Positions 16,125 through 25,645 of a stretch of 64,000 bases of DNA are shown one piece after another. Within the stretch, counting starts at the first letter, position 1. Every line of letters starts with the position of its first letter. The stretch is from Pseudonocardia sediminis. Lineage in GTDB: Bacteria; Actinomycetota; Actinomycetes; Mycobacteriales; Pseudonocardiaceae. A program made the position numbers and the translations under genes. The DNA lies in contig NZ_SHKL01000001.1 in NCBI RefSeq assembly GCF_004217185.1, positions 4,648,001 through 4,712,000 on the forward strand. The letters run 5' to 3'. The notes under the pieces were generated by a model, which was not told the origin of the DNA, did not search any database, and saw only the letters and a list, made by a program, of their open reading frames with translations.

Positions 16125-19100
16125 CAGGCGTGCACCCCTCCCCGCTTCACCGACTTCACCCCGAAGTTGATCGCCCGTGCGACGTCAGCCGTCGTGGCGC
16201 CCTGCGGGGTGGTCACGTTCAAGTTCTCGAAAACCGGCGCGGACCGCAGCGGCTCGTACGGCGCCATCTCGACCTTCACGCCGTTCTTCCCCACCAGCTG
16301 CGTCAGCGTGTCGTAGCTGCGGGTCTCGACGTTGTTGAGGACGCGCTCCGGGTACTTCGTCCCGTTGAACCCGCCCTCACCCGGCTCCATGATTCCGCCG
16401 TTGTCGTAGAACCCGCGGGCACGGTGGAACGCCCACGCCTTCACCGGGTCCCCGTAGCGCTGCCGGATGTAGCCGAGGCCCCAGTTCGCCTGACCGGCCG
16501 GCGTCGGCTCGACCGGGCCGTACAGCGACGTCATCTTCTGGAACAGCCCGCGCGCCGATGTGGTCGGGTTCGCCGCGCCCGGATCCCACGACGACTCTTT
16601 CGCGACCAGCGGGAAGATGCCGTTGTCCCACTGCGGGCCCTTGTCCCACCCACCGAACCGGGCCGCGACCTGCTTCACCTGCTCGACCACAGCGCCGGAG
16701 ATACCCGAGATGTCGACGCCCCCACCCGAGGTCGCGAACATCGCCATCAACTGGGTGAGCGCCTTCTCCTTCACCTTGTCAGCAGAGAAACGCGCAACGC
16801 CCTGGCCGCGAGCGACCTGGTCCGACGGACCGAAGAACTTCGGGACGTCCCCGATCTCCTTGTACGCCTTCGCGAACGCCTCGTTCACCGCCGGCGTCGG
16901 GTCGAACCCACCACCGCCAGCCCCACCCGAGACGAACTGCCCGCCGACGACCGGAAGGTGGAACTGCTGCGTGAAATAGCCGTTGTCGGCGCCCCAGCGG
17001 GACGGGAAAGAGAACGGGGTTCCATTCGGGCCGTGCTGCTCCGCGTTCTGCCCACCAAGAGTGGCCGCCATGTGATCGTTGGGCTTGTTGCCGATTGCGT
17101 AGGCACTCTTAAGCCCTGGCGCGAACCCGCCCCAGGGCATACTCGCGGTTGTCCCAATTCGGCCGGAGTTTGGCGGGCGACCGGAAAGGATGTGCGTGAT
17201 GGCGCTCTGGAGAGAGCTGCAGTCCATGCCGGCGCGCGGGTTAGTGCCGCCACCGTAGACGTAGGGGGCCCCTCGCGCCTCTGTCGAGAGGTACCGCTTG
17301 GCCGCGTTGATCCGCTGGTCTACTGGGCCACCGGCGGCCCGCCGGGGCACGTTCTGGTCGAACCCGGACCGGCCGTGGAATTTCTTCGGGCTGACCCGCT
17401 GCAGCCCACCGGCTGCCTGCAACGCCTCGCCGTCCCCCGAGTTCAGAGCCGAGAGGAACGGGAGGGTCCGCTTCGCGACCTTCTCCCGGACCACGTACTC
17501 GCCGTTCGACACCCGCGCGGTCGCCATCCCACCCGAGTCGAGCCCGAGAATGGAGTCGGAGGTGCCGGTTCCCGGGCCGCGGAGGAGACCACCAGCCGCG
17601 AAGTTCGGGATGTAGGGGTTGACGTGCTTGCCTAGCGAGAACTGGCCGTCGAGGTGGTTCCAGGCGTCGGTGATCGACCGGATCGGGAAGTTGATGACCC
17701 ACTTCAGTGGGTTCCCCGAGTCCGGCATCGTCCGCGCCAACTGGGCACGCCACGAATCCGCGAACGCCGTTGTCGAACCAGCCGTGACGCCTTGCGCGCC
17801 CCGCACCTGCCCGAGGTGGTTCTGCACAACCCCCGACATGTTCGTGGTCGCACCGGACATGTTCGCGGTCTGGACCTGCGTGTTCAGGGCGAGCGCGTTG
17901 TTCGCCATCACCGTCTGCCCCTGCGACAGCCGGAGCCCGGTGTGCTGCAGCTGCGACGTCTGCGACATGCCCGTGGTCGCCGCGGCCATGCCGGCGTTCG
18001 TGGCCGCCGAGTTCGCGGCCGTGATGTTCGAGCTCACCTGCGTGGCGGCCTGGCCAGCGCGGAGCCCGGCGTGCTGGGCCTGGGACTGCAGGCTCATCCC
18101 GGTGGTAGTGGCGGCGACGTTCGCGTTGTTCGCTGCCGCGTTCTGCGCAGTCAGGTTCGTCGACAGCTGCGTAGCCGTCTGACCGGCCCGGAGACCGGCG
18201 TGCTGAGCCTGCGCGGCCAGCGACATACCGGTGGTCGTCGCGGCCATGCTCGCCGAGTTGATAGCCGTGTTCGCCGCGGTCGCGGCCGTCGACACCTGAG
18301 TAGCGACCTGCGCCGCCTGCAGCTGCGCGTTGGCCATGGGAGCCTGGACCCCGACCTGCACCCCGTACTGCAACAGCGCCGGGAACAGAGCTCCGGTCAT
18401 GGCTCCCACGAGTGGGGTCACGCCGGCCGTGGTCATCTGCTGCTGCCCCGCCGTCACCGCGGCCAGGGCAGGAGCCAGCATCCCCGCCGTAGCGGTAGCC
18501 GACGCCATCTGGGCCGACAGGGCGCCCGTCGCCCCGGCTGCTGCGGTAGTAGCGGCAGGGTCACCAGTCGGCACCGGGACCGGCGCGGCACTCGGGGCAG
18601 CAGAGGGGGAAGCGCCGCCGCCAGCAGGCATCGGCTTTGCGGCGCCGCCGGCGGCGAACCCGACCGGGCCACCCTTCGCCATCCCATTGATCGCGGTCAG
18701 CGTCTTGAGGCCGACAGCCTCCACCGACTGCTTCCGGACCACGAACTCGCCCGGGGTGAGCATCGCGGGGACCGTGTCCGACTTCGCGATCCGCTTCGAC
18801 CCGCGAGCACCCTGCGCGTAGCCGCGGATGACCTGCTTGTGCGAGATCGCGCCGCCGGCCGCGTAGCCGGGAATCAAGCCGCCCTCCGCCCACCCAACAA
18901 GGCGGCGCGCCGCCGAGATCTGCGGGCCGATCACCGGGATCGAGCCGAGCCCGTCGAGCATCGTCCCGATCAGCCGCCGGAATGCCTCCTCAGCGGGCCC
19001 GACGTTTGCGCCGACGTCGAACGACTGCGGCTTACGCGCGTTGTCCTGAACGCCGGCGACCTTGTTGTTCGCGGGCTGCGGGTTGCCGTCGACCGTCATC

Positions 19101-22100
19101 ACGCCGGTGGTCTTGTCGACCTTGACGCGCATGCCGTTGAGCTTCCCGTCGCACGGGACCGGGTTGCCGTCGACGAACATCGTGCCCGTCGTGCCGTCCG
19201 TCTTGGCCTTGATGCCGAGGCGAGCCTGGTCGGCGGGCGAGATGTTGCCGTTGATCCCGACCGTGCCGGTGGTGGCGTCGACGTTGAGCTTGAACCCGCC
19301 GACTGTCGCCGTCGCCGGGCCGGGGTCAGCGTCGACCCCGATAGTGCCCTTGGTCGAGTCGACAGCAGCCTTGACAGCGGCGAGAGCCGGGTAGACGGGG
19401 CTAGCGTTCGCGTCAAGCTGGACCGTCTTACCGTTCGGGAAGACCGCGACAGCGTTCCCCGCGTTGTCGATCTGCACCTTCGCGCCTGCAGCCGACAGGC
19501 CCGCATAGTCGAGGCCCTGAACCATCTGCTGCAACGCAGGGGTGAGCTGACCGGTGGTCTTCGAGACCATGTCGCCGATCGACTGCGCGTAGGCGGTGTT
19601 CGAGGCCGCCGACGTGTCGACGACGCCCTTCTTCTTCGCCTCCTCCGCCGCAGCACGCATCGCAGCATCGGCCTGCGCGGTCTGCGCCTGCTGCAAGCGG
19701 AGCTCGGCGTCCTTCGCCTCATCCGAGCCCGCGCCCGAGTTCCGGACCGCAGCCGCGTACTCATCCTGGGCCTGCTTCGTCGACCGCACCGACTGCTCGA
19801 GACCGAGGCGGGCGTTGATGCTGCCCAAGATCTTGTTCTGCTGGTCCGTGAGCGCCTGAGTGGCGTTCATCGTGGCGCGCCGGGCGTTCTCCTGCTCCCG
19901 AGCCACAGTCGCCGAGGAGGACGCGAGCTGGCGCTGTGCCTCGATTGCCTGAGGCGAGTTCACCCCGAAGTCGCGGACAGCCTTCTCGTAGTTGCCCTGG
20001 GTCTCCGTCGCGATTGACTGGGCCCGCTGCAGGTCCGTCATGGACGCGCGCCGCTTGTCCAGTTCGGCCCGGACCTCCTCGACGGAAGTCGCGATGCCCA
20101 TCTCGGATTTGATCCAGTTGTCGAGGTCGCTGATCCAGTTCGGCCCGATGACGCCGCCTGTAGAGCGCTGCGCCTCGACGGCAGCCGTCGCCTCCTGCGC
20201 GGACTTGCCGCCCCTCTCCATAGCGTCAGCAAGTTCGTTCGTGCTTGTCGTGCTGGCATCGACGATCGCAGTCAGCGCCAGTACGGCGCCGCCGACTAGC
20301 GGAAGCCCCGAAGCCAGGCCGGACGCAGCCGTACCGGCCATCTGCATACCGCGACCGGCCGCATAGCCAGCGGTGGCCGAGCCGGTCATCTTCTGAACAA
20401 ACCCGCCGCTGGCGGCGCCCGCTCGGTCGAATCCCGTCCGCATGTTCGTCAACGCGGTCGTCGCCGCCAGCGCGGACGGGTTGAAGAGCGTCGACGAGAC
20501 ATTTGCGAACCCGCGCAGACCACCCACGCTCTGCGCGATCGCCATCCCTGACATCGCCGTGCCCAGCTTGGAGGCCGCGGCCGCGGCGAGACCCGCCCCT
20601 GCCACGACCGAAGTCAGGCCAGGGTTGAGCTGCGCCAGCCACGACACCCAGTCCGTGATCCCGCGAACCACCTCGAGCACCGCGCCACCCAGGGGGGCCA
20701 AACTCACCGCGAACTGCGCCAGGTCGGAGCCGACGTCGGCCAGCCACCCGCCCAGATACTCGAGCGTGTCCCCGGCCTTCTGCAGCCAGTTCGTGAGCTC
20801 GCCCGTCTGCCGGGCCCCGATCACCCACGACTCGAACGCCTGCGCCGAGTTCTCGGCGAGCCTCGCGAACCGCTCCGTGACCGGACCAGCTGCAGCCGTC
20901 AGGTCGGTGAGCGCGCCGAACATGTGCAGCCCCGCGTCGCCGTACGACTGCAGGGCCCTGTTGTTCGACGACATGATCGAAGCGAAAGACGCCTGGAACG
21001 GCGGAGACGCCGCGAGCTTCCCGCCCCGCTCGGCCAGATCGCCGATGATGCTGCCGGTCTCCGCAAGCCCCTGCCGCAGCACCGGCTCCACCGCCAGGAG
21101 ACTGCGCATGCCGCGCTCGACGCCGGGCAGCATCTCCTCGGCGATCGCGCCAGTGACGCGCTTCCACGCCGGTTGGAACTCGTTACGCAGGAAGTTGACC
21201 ATGGATCGGCCAGCGGGGGTCAGCTTCGACAGGGCGTACTCGGCCTGTTTCGCTCCACCCGCCGCAGCTTCGCCGCCCGCCGTGTAGGCCTCAGCCAACT
21301 GGCGCTGAGCTGCGCTGACGGCGCGAGCCGAGTCCTCCTGCTGCCAGGCCGCTTGCTGGATCGCCTGTCCCACAGCGGCTTGACTAGCGCTGACTTGGTC
21401 GGCCGCATCGGCGTTCGCCCAAGCCGCTTGCTGAGACGCTCGGCCGATTCCGGCGTAAGCATCGCTAACGGCTGCTGCCGCATCCGACTGCTGCCAACTC
21501 GCCTGAATGGCCTGCTGGGCCGCCGCCTCTTGAGCTGCAGAAACCGCTTTCGCTCCGGAAATCTGAGCCTCGGTGACCCCGGCCGTGGCAGCGCCGACTC
21601 CGCGCTGAGCTTCCTCCAGCGAGCGCGTGGCCGCGACGACTTGGTCAGACCCCTGGACCCCGGTCCGCGCCCACTTCGCCTGCTCCTGAGTCAGGTCCCC
21701 GTAGCGGACCTGAGTCTCCTTCAGATTCTGCTCGGCCTCACGAACCGACAAGGCCATATCAGCCATCGCGAGGGGATCGGTCCCAGCACCAGCCTTCGCC
21801 AGGCGGTCACGCGCCTGAGCCAGAGAAAGCGCCGCGCGCTCCTCAGACAGACCCGCCCCAGCAACGCTGAGCTGCAGATCACGGTTCGCTCGGACCGCAT
21901 CTTGGGTAGCACGCGTCAACGCCTCTTGGGCGTACTGCCGTGCCCGCTGACTATTGGCCAACGAGGCTTCAGCAGAGGCCACGCGGGCGTTCGCTGAGGC
22001 CTGAGCATCGGCGACCGCACGAGCCGCTGCCGCCCGCTGCCAGCCCGCCTGGATGGCTTGGCGGGACGCTGCGACCTCGGCCTGACCGGCCGCTCGGACC

Positions 22101-23542
22101 GCTGCCGCTACCTGCTGTGCGCCAGTGATCGCGGTCCGGGCCTGCTGTGTCCTCGACTGATTCAGCGAGGCGATCGCGGATCCGACCTGCTGGGCGCCCG
22201 TGATCGCCGCCCGATCAGCCTGCGTCTGAGCCTGCGCCAAAGCCGACTGGGCCGAAGCGACCTGCTTAGCGCCGGCAGACCTAGTCCCCGACGCGGCAGC
22301 CGACGACGTCGCCGCCGACTTCTCATCCGCCTCGAGCGCCTTCAGCGCATCCCCGATACCGGAGAACCCAGCAATACCGGCCGCAGCGCCCTGCCCGAGA
22401 GCACCCGCGGCGCCACCCACAGCCGCCAAAGCAGCAGCAGCCGCCGGAGCGGCAGCAGCGATCGCCCCCAGGGCAGCGACAACGCCGCCCAGCATCAGCG
22501 CCGCGTTACCGGCCCCCGACGCGTCGACATTGACGTTGACGCGCTTACCGCCCAGTTCGGCGACCTGAGCCCGCAGCGCGGCGATCTTCGCCGACGCAGA
22601 CGCGATATCGGCGTCCACCTGAACCGACGGGGCCAACGACCCCAGACGGGTCAACTCGGCGGTCAGCCGCAGAATCTCCTGCTGCGCCTGCGCCGCCTTC
22701 ACCTGCACATCCGGCGACGCCGAAGTCAGATCCAGGCGAGACAGCTCCGACTGCAACGCCGACAACTGCAGCTGCGCGCGCGAAACATCCGCGACAACCT
22801 CAGGCGTCGCCCGCGCCGCATCAACCTGCGCAAGCTGCTGGTTGACCAAACCCAGCTTCGCCGACGCCGCCGCGATATCCGCGTCCACCTGCGGGGACGG
22901 CTTCATCGCGCCCAGGCGCTCAAGCTCCGCCCGGATCCGCAGCGCCTCCTGCTGCGCCCGCGCGATCTGCAGCTCAACCTCGGGGGTGGCCGTCTGCTGA
23001 GACAGGGTAGCCAGCCGGTTATCCAGCTCCGACAGCCGCGCCATCGCCTGCGACGTGTCAGCGGTGACCTTCGGCTCGGTCTTCTTCCGCTCGATCTCGT
23101 CCAACAGCCCGTTGAACTTTTCGAGCTTCGCCTGGCCCTCGGCGATCATCGCGTCGACGTTGACGCTGGCCTTGCGCTCGTTCAGCCGTTCAAGCTCGCC
23201 ATTGATCTTGTTGAGGTCACGCTGCGCCTCAGCGATCTGAGTCTTGACCTTCGGCGACGCGGTCTTCTTGTTGAGCTCATCGATCTTGTCGATCAGCTCA
23301 TTCGCGCGGGCCTCAGCAACCGCGATGTCGAACTCGACACCAGGGTTGGCCTTCTCCTTGTCCAGCGCCTTCAGCTCACGCTGGACCTCGGCGATCGCCG
23401 CTTTGACCTTCGACGCATCCGCATCGAGATCGACACTCTTCTCGAGGTCAATCCGCTTTAGTTCAGATTCCGCTTTCTTAGAAAAGCCGCGAACTGACGG
23501 TAAGAGCGTGACATATCCAGACCCCAATTCGTAATCGGGCAT
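16124..23542 (-). CDS. Tape measure protein with NlpC/P60 and lytic transglycosylase domains
   Basis: A 2472-residue protein; at about 1.5 Angstrom per residue it would set a tail near 0.37 micrometre. Residues about 15-330 contain roughly nine 36-37-residue heptad-like repeats with a VDAD/VQVDADI core. A hydrophobic Ala/Gly-rich segment lies near 345-400 and further repeats near 1700-1850 (a GMSLAAQAQHAGLRAGQ-type unit). Close to the C-terminus is an NlpC/P60-like domain (GMDCSS, Cys2108; NDHMAAT, His2157). After it comes a transglycosylase/lysozyme-like domain (AKESSWDPGAANP with Glu2316; SARGLFQ). These would open peptidoglycan during DNA entry. ATG at 23542 follows GGGGTGA. Confidence 0.9.
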   Translation of the reverse strand: MPDYELGSGYVTLLPSVRGFSKKAESELKRIDLEKSVDLDADASKVKAAIAEVQRELKALDKEKANPGVEFDIAVAEARANELIDKIDELNKKTASPKVKTQIAEAQRDLNKINGELERLNERKASVNVDAMIAEGQAKLEKFNGLLDEIERKKTEPKVTADTSQAMARLSELDNRLATLSQQTATPEVELQIARAQQEALRIRAELERLGAMKPSPQVDADIAAASAKLGLVNQQLAQVDAARATPEVVADVSRAQLQLSALQSELSRLDLTSASPDVQVKAAQAQQEILRLTAELTRLGSLAPSVQVDADIASASAKIAALRAQVAELGGKRVNVNVDASGAGNAALMLGGVVAALGAIAAAAPAAAAALAAVGGAAGALGQGAAAGIAGFSGIGDALKALEADEKSAATSSAAASGTRSAGAKQVASAQSALAQAQTQADRAAITGAQQVGSAIASLNQSRTQQARTAITGAQQVAAAVRAAGQAEVAASRQAIQAGWQRAAAARAVADAQASANARVASAEASLANSQRARQYAQEALTRATQDAVRANRDLQLSVAGAGLSEERAALSLAQARDRLAKAGAGTDPLAMADMALSVREAEQNLKETQVRYGDLTQEQAKWARTGVQGSDQVVAATRSLEEAQRGVGAATAGVTEAQISGAKAVSAAQEAAAQQAIQASWQQSDAAAAVSDAYAGIGRASQQAAWANADAADQVSASQAAVGQAIQQAAWQQEDSARAVSAAQRQLAEAYTAGGEAAAGGAKQAEYALSKLTPAGRSMVNFLRNEFQPAWKRVTGAIAEEMLPGVERGMRSLLAVEPVLRQGLAETGSIIGDLAERGGKLAASPPFQASFASIMSSNNRALQSYGDAGLHMFGALTDLTAAAGPVTERFARLAENSAQAFESWVIGARQTGELTNWLQKAGDTLEYLGGWLADVGSDLAQFAVSLAPLGGAVLEVVRGITDWVSWLAQLNPGLTSVVAGAGLAAAAASKLGTAMSGMAIAQSVGGLRGFANVSSTLFNPSALAATTALTNMRTGFDRAGAASGGFVQKMTGSATAGYAAGRGMQMAGTAASGLASGLPLVGGAVLALTAIVDASTTSTNELADAMERGGKSAQEATAAVEAQRSTGGVIGPNWISDLDNWIKSEMGIATSVEEVRAELDKRRASMTDLQRAQSIATETQGNYEKAVRDFGVNSPQAIEAQRQLASSSATVAREQENARRATMNATQALTDQQNKILGSINARLGLEQSVRSTKQAQDEYAAAVRNSGAGSDEAKDAELRLQQAQTAQADAAMRAAAEEAKKKGVVDTSAASNTAYAQSIGDMVSKTTGQLTPALQQMVQGLDYAGLSAAGAKVQIDNAGNAVAVFPNGKTVQLDANASPVYPALAAVKAAVDSTKGTIGVDADPGPATATVGGFKLNVDATTGTVGINGNISPADQARLGIKAKTDGTTGTMFVDGNPVPCDGKLNGMRVKVDKTTGVMTVDGNPQPANNKVAGVQDNARKPQSFDVGANVGPAEEAFRRLIGTMLDGLGSIPVIGPQISAARRLVGWAEGGLIPGYAAGGAISHKQVIRGYAQGARGSKRIAKSDTVPAMLTPGEFVVRKQSVEAVGLKTLTAINGMAKGGPVGFAAGGAAKPMPAGGGASPSAAPSAAPVPVPTGDPAATTAAAGATGALSAQMASATATAGMLAPALAAVTAGQQQMTTAGVTPLVGAMTGALFPALLQYGVQVGVQAPMANAQLQAAQVATQVSTAATAANTAINSASMAATTTGMSLAAQAQHAGLRAGQTATQLSTNLTAQNAAANNANVAATTTGMSLQSQAQHAGLRAGQAATQVSSNITAANSAATNAGMAAATTGMSQTSQLQHTGLRLSQGQTVMANNALALNTQVQTANMSGATTNMSGVVQNHLGQVRGAQGVTAGSTTAFADSWRAQLARTMPDSGNPLKWVINFPIRSITDAWNHLDGQFSLGKHVNPYIPNFAAGGLLRGPGTGTSDSILGLDSGGMATARVSNGEYVVREKVAKRTLPFLSALNSGDGEALQAAGGLQRVSPKKFHGRSGFDQNVPRRAAGGPVDQRINAAKRYLSTEARGAPYVYGGGTNPRAGMDCSSLQSAITHILSGRPPNSGRIGTTASMPWGGFAPGLKSAYAIGNKPNDHMAATLGGQNAEQHGPNGTPFSFPSRWGADNGYFTQQFHLPVVGGQFVSGGAGGGGFDPTPAVNEAFAKAYKEIGDVPKFFGPSDQVARGQGVARFSADKVKEKALTQLMAMFATSGGGVDISGISGAVVEQVKQVAARFGGWDKGPQWDNGIFPLVAKESSWDPGAANPTTSARGLFQKMTSLYGPVEPTPAGQANWGLGYIRQRYGDPVKAWAFHRARGFYDNGGIMEPGEGGFNGTKYPERVLNNVETRSYDTLTQLVGKNGVKVEMAPYEPLRSAPVFENLNVTTPQGATTADVARAINFGVKSVKRGGVHA

Positions 23543-23553
23543 TCGATGTCACC

Positions 23554-23577
23554 CCCGACTACTATTGAAGTGTCGGG
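23554..23577 (-). other. Hairpin just before the tape-measure start
   Basis: CCCGAC (23554-23559) pairs with GTCGGG (23572-23577) with a 12-nt AT-rich loop, located between the tail-chaperone stop and the tape-measure ribosome site. It may tune translation of the tape measure. No T-run is present. Confidence 0.4.
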
Positions 23578-23581
23578 ATTT

Positions 23582-24522
23582 TCATTCTCCCGGAGATACT
23601 TCGATTGACCCTAAGTTGTTACGAATGATTGCTTGCTTTGATTCATGCTCCGCGATGTGCGCGTCGAACTCTTCCTGAGGCACGAACACCAGTTCTTCCA
23701 TGAGCTGGTCAAACGCCTGGTGTGCGGCGCGGCGCTTCACAATGTCAGCGGCAGTCTCAGGAGTCGGCCACGGCTTCGCGCGGGACTTCTTCCGACTGCC
23801 AGACGTGACATGGATGTTCTGCTGCAAGAGCTGGAACAGCGCCGCGAGGATCTGCGTCTGCTCGCCCATCTCGAACGTCTCAGGGCGATGTTGCTTCGTC
23901 TGCAGCAGGCCAGCCTCGGCCGCGGCCTCGTACACCTCGACGTCCCGCAGCTTTGCCCACCGCAGATACGAATCGGACCTCCGGTCCAGCATCGCGACCA
24001 GATTCTCTAGCTTCGCGAACGAGTGCCGACCCCGCCAGAAGTCAACGATGTCCAGGCCGAACCGCTCATGCAGGTCGGCCTCAAGCGCGTCCCCGTACCG
24101 GTCTACGACCCAACTGAGGTCAGACGCCCTTTTCCCGCATCACTGTCCGGGTCGGCGTCCTTGTCGTCCGCCGGCGTGGGGTCGTAGTACTTATCGATGT
24201 CCCGCATCAGCGCAGCGAGCGCGTCATCGGCCATCTCAGCGCCCTCAGTCGTCCAGAAGGCATCGAAGTCCTTACCGAACCGGATCTGCAGCGACACCAG
24301 GGTCGGCTGCTCCATCGGCGGGGTATCGATCAGCGCCTGCACATCCATCGCGTCCAGGGCCTTGTTCCACAACAGCTCGGCCTTCAACTGTCGCTGCTTC
24401 TCGCCGAACGTGAAGTGGCGGAACGCTTTCGGTCGAGTAGGAGTCTTCCGACCCTTGATCGTGTACTCGTACGGGTCGTCCTTCGTGGCTTCATCCTGGA
24501 AGTCCACTGCCGTGCGCTTCAT
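23582..24522 (-). CDS. Tail assembly chaperone, frameshifted long form (G-T-like)
   Basis: Reading 131 codons of the G-like frame, then slipping -1 at GGGAAAA (24136-24130), gives a 313-residue fusion. The shifted frame has no start of its own until 23992 but is open from the slip site (KRASDLSWVVDRYGDALEAD...), which fits a gpG-gpT fusion. The T part is helical with a basic patch (SGSRKKSRAKPWPTP) and ends in an acidic tail just before the tape measure. Tail chaperone frameshifts are widespread in siphoviruses. Confidence 0.85.
24103..24522 (-). CDS. Tail assembly chaperone (short form, G-like)
   Basis: A 139-residue acidic helical protein located between the major tail region and the tape measure, where lambda-like phages encode gpG. 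It carries YTIKGRKTPTRPKAFRHFTF near the start, common in actinophage tail chaperones, and a disordered acidic end (DKDADPDSDAGKG). The ribosome slips within this last segment to make the long form. It binds the tape measure during tail assembly in the known families. Confidence 0.8.
   Translation of the reverse strand: MKRTAVDFQDEATKDDPYEYTIKGRKTPTRPKAFRHFTFGEKQRQLKAELLWNKALDAMDVQALIDTPPMEQPTLVSLQIRFGKDFDAFWTTEGAEMADDALAALMRDIDKYYDPTPADDKDADPDSDAGKGRLTSVGS
24130..24136 (-). promoter_or_regulatory. -1 ribosomal frameshift site GGGAAAA
   Basis: On the minus strand the heptamer G GGA AAA lies in the zero frame of the G-like chaperone (GCG GGA AAA GGG). Both P- and A-site tRNAs can re-pair after a -1 slip. 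The zero frame stops 24 nt later and the -1 frame stays open to 23582. Confidence 0.85.
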
Positions 24523-24561
24523 GGTGCCTCCTGCATCCCGGTTTCAAGGTGCTGCTTGGGG

Positions 24562-24762
24562 TTACTGCTGCGCTGGTGGCTCCGGCCGCAACGTCGGGGA
24601 AACCACCGGACGAGGCGGCGGAGCGGCGAGAGGCTGCTCCGGCGGAACCTCGGCGATGTCATGCCCCCCGTCGTAGAGGGCGGCGAGATAGCTTGCGCGG
24701 TCGCCGAACACGACCTCTTGACCGGTTTCCTTGTGGGTCAGCGCCAGACGTTCGTCGGCCAT
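24562..24762 (-). CDS. Small protein between major tail and chaperone genes
   Basis: A 66-residue protein, ATG at 24762 chosen for GAGAGG upstream. The N-terminal half (LALTHKETGQEVVFGDRASY) looks like a small beta-alpha unit and the C-terminal half is a Pro-rich tail. It may be a tail accessory or chaperone-associated protein; no family is recognised. The reading frame continues upstream through the hairpin, which is unlikely to be translated. Confidence 0.55.
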   Translation of the reverse strand: MADERLALTHKETGQEVVFGDRASYLAALYDGGHDIAEVPPEQPLAAPPPRPVVSPTLRPEPPAQQ

Positions 24763-24792
24763 AGCTGCCTCTCTGATGAGTAGAGCGAGGGT

Positions 24793-24835
24793 CCCGGTTT
24801 CACGCGCAGGGTGACGGGGCCGCGATGAAACCGGG
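24793..24835. terminator. Hairpin after the major tail gene
   Basis: CCCGGTTTCA (24793-24802) pairs perfectly with TGAAACCGGG (24826-24835). It sits downstream of the major tail gene (ends 24862), where partial termination would give more major tail mRNA than downstream tail mRNA. Confidence 0.55.
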
Positions 24836-24861
24836 CGGAAACGGCGCGACCCCGCCACGAT

Positions 24862-25539
24862 CTAGGCGGAGGCCACAGTGATCCCCATGCGCTGGGCTGC
24901 GGCCAGAGCGCCGGGGCCGAACAGGTACTCGCTGTAAGGGCCGCCGGCCTCGTCGTCCTCGTCAGCCGCGAGCGTCACTCCGAACATCTTCGGAGCGTCA
25001 TCGGAATTATTCCATTGCTCGTCCTCGTTCTCCGAGAGGCTCACTCGGCCGAACACGCGGGCCATGTAGAAACGGGACGCGCCCTGGCCATCAGCGCCGA
25101 GAGCAACAGCGCGCCAATACTTTGTGACAGGCTGACTCGGCTGGGTGAACTTCCACTCGCCAGCCGCAGACATCTGAACGCCCGACAGGTCGAGACCGTG
25201 GTAGACCTCGTACGCCTTCCGCTTCGTCTCCAGCATGCCGAACGACATATCCGTATCGATCGACTCGACGTCGCGACGCAGCACCGAGGAAGAGCCCCAC
25301 CCTCGGACCTCCTGCATGGAGCGGTCGAGTGTGAAGGACACGCCTTCATCGCTCAGGCGCCCGACCGACTCGTAGACGTCCGGGATCTTGATCTGGCCGC
25401 TGGCTGCGACCAGCGTGGTGATCAGGGGGGCGGACTCGGGCGCGAGAAGCACGCCACCGAGTACCGCGCGCCTAATGTTCTTGGCGTCGAACTCAAGGTG
25501 GGTCTCGAGGCTTGCCGTGGTGGTAGCCGGGGTGCTCAT
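24862..25539 (-). CDS. Major tail protein (tail tube)
   Basis: A 225-residue protein between the tail terminator region and the tail chaperones, the invariant place of the tube protein. Features include a disordered Thr-rich start (MSTPATTTASLETHLEF), a tube-like beta core (VSFTLDRSMQEVRGWGSSSV, VYHGLDLSGVQMSAAGEWKF) and the closing segment MFGVTLAADEDDEAGGPYSE. An HNH nuclease gene has been inserted just upstream. Confidence 0.8.
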   Translation of the reverse strand: MSTPATTTASLETHLEFDAKNIRRAVLGGVLLAPESAPLITTLVAASGQIKIPDVYESVGRLSDEGVSFTLDRSMQEVRGWGSSSVLRRDVESIDTDMSFGMLETKRKAYEVYHGLDLSGVQMSAAGEWKFTQPSQPVTKYWRAVALGADGQGASRFYMARVFGRVSLSENEDEQWNNSDDAPKMFGVTLAADEDDEAGGPYSEYLFGPGALAAAQRMGITVASA

Positions 25540-25595
25540 AGAGCGGCCTTCCTGTGGGATCAGGCCGTCGTACGGCCGGGTCAGTGCATGGCAAA

Positions 25596-25624
25596 CACCC
25601 CGAACCGCGGTGCGGGTCGGGGTG
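25596..25624. terminator. Hairpin between HNH and major tail genes
   Basis: CACCCCGAACCGC (25596-25608) pairs with GCGGGTCGGGGTG (25612-25624) with one mismatch; on the leftward strand GTTTG follows. A smaller perfect hairpin lies at 25563-25577. They isolate the nuclease gene from the major tail gene. Confidence 0.5.
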
Positions 25625-25645
25625 GTCGAGCGCCCGGTTTCCTAG

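Noticed and set aside
20924-23461. Long plus-strand open frames opposite the tape measure
   Set aside because: They are Arg/Leu-rich mirror images of the Ala/Gln-rich tape-measure repeats and lack start signals.
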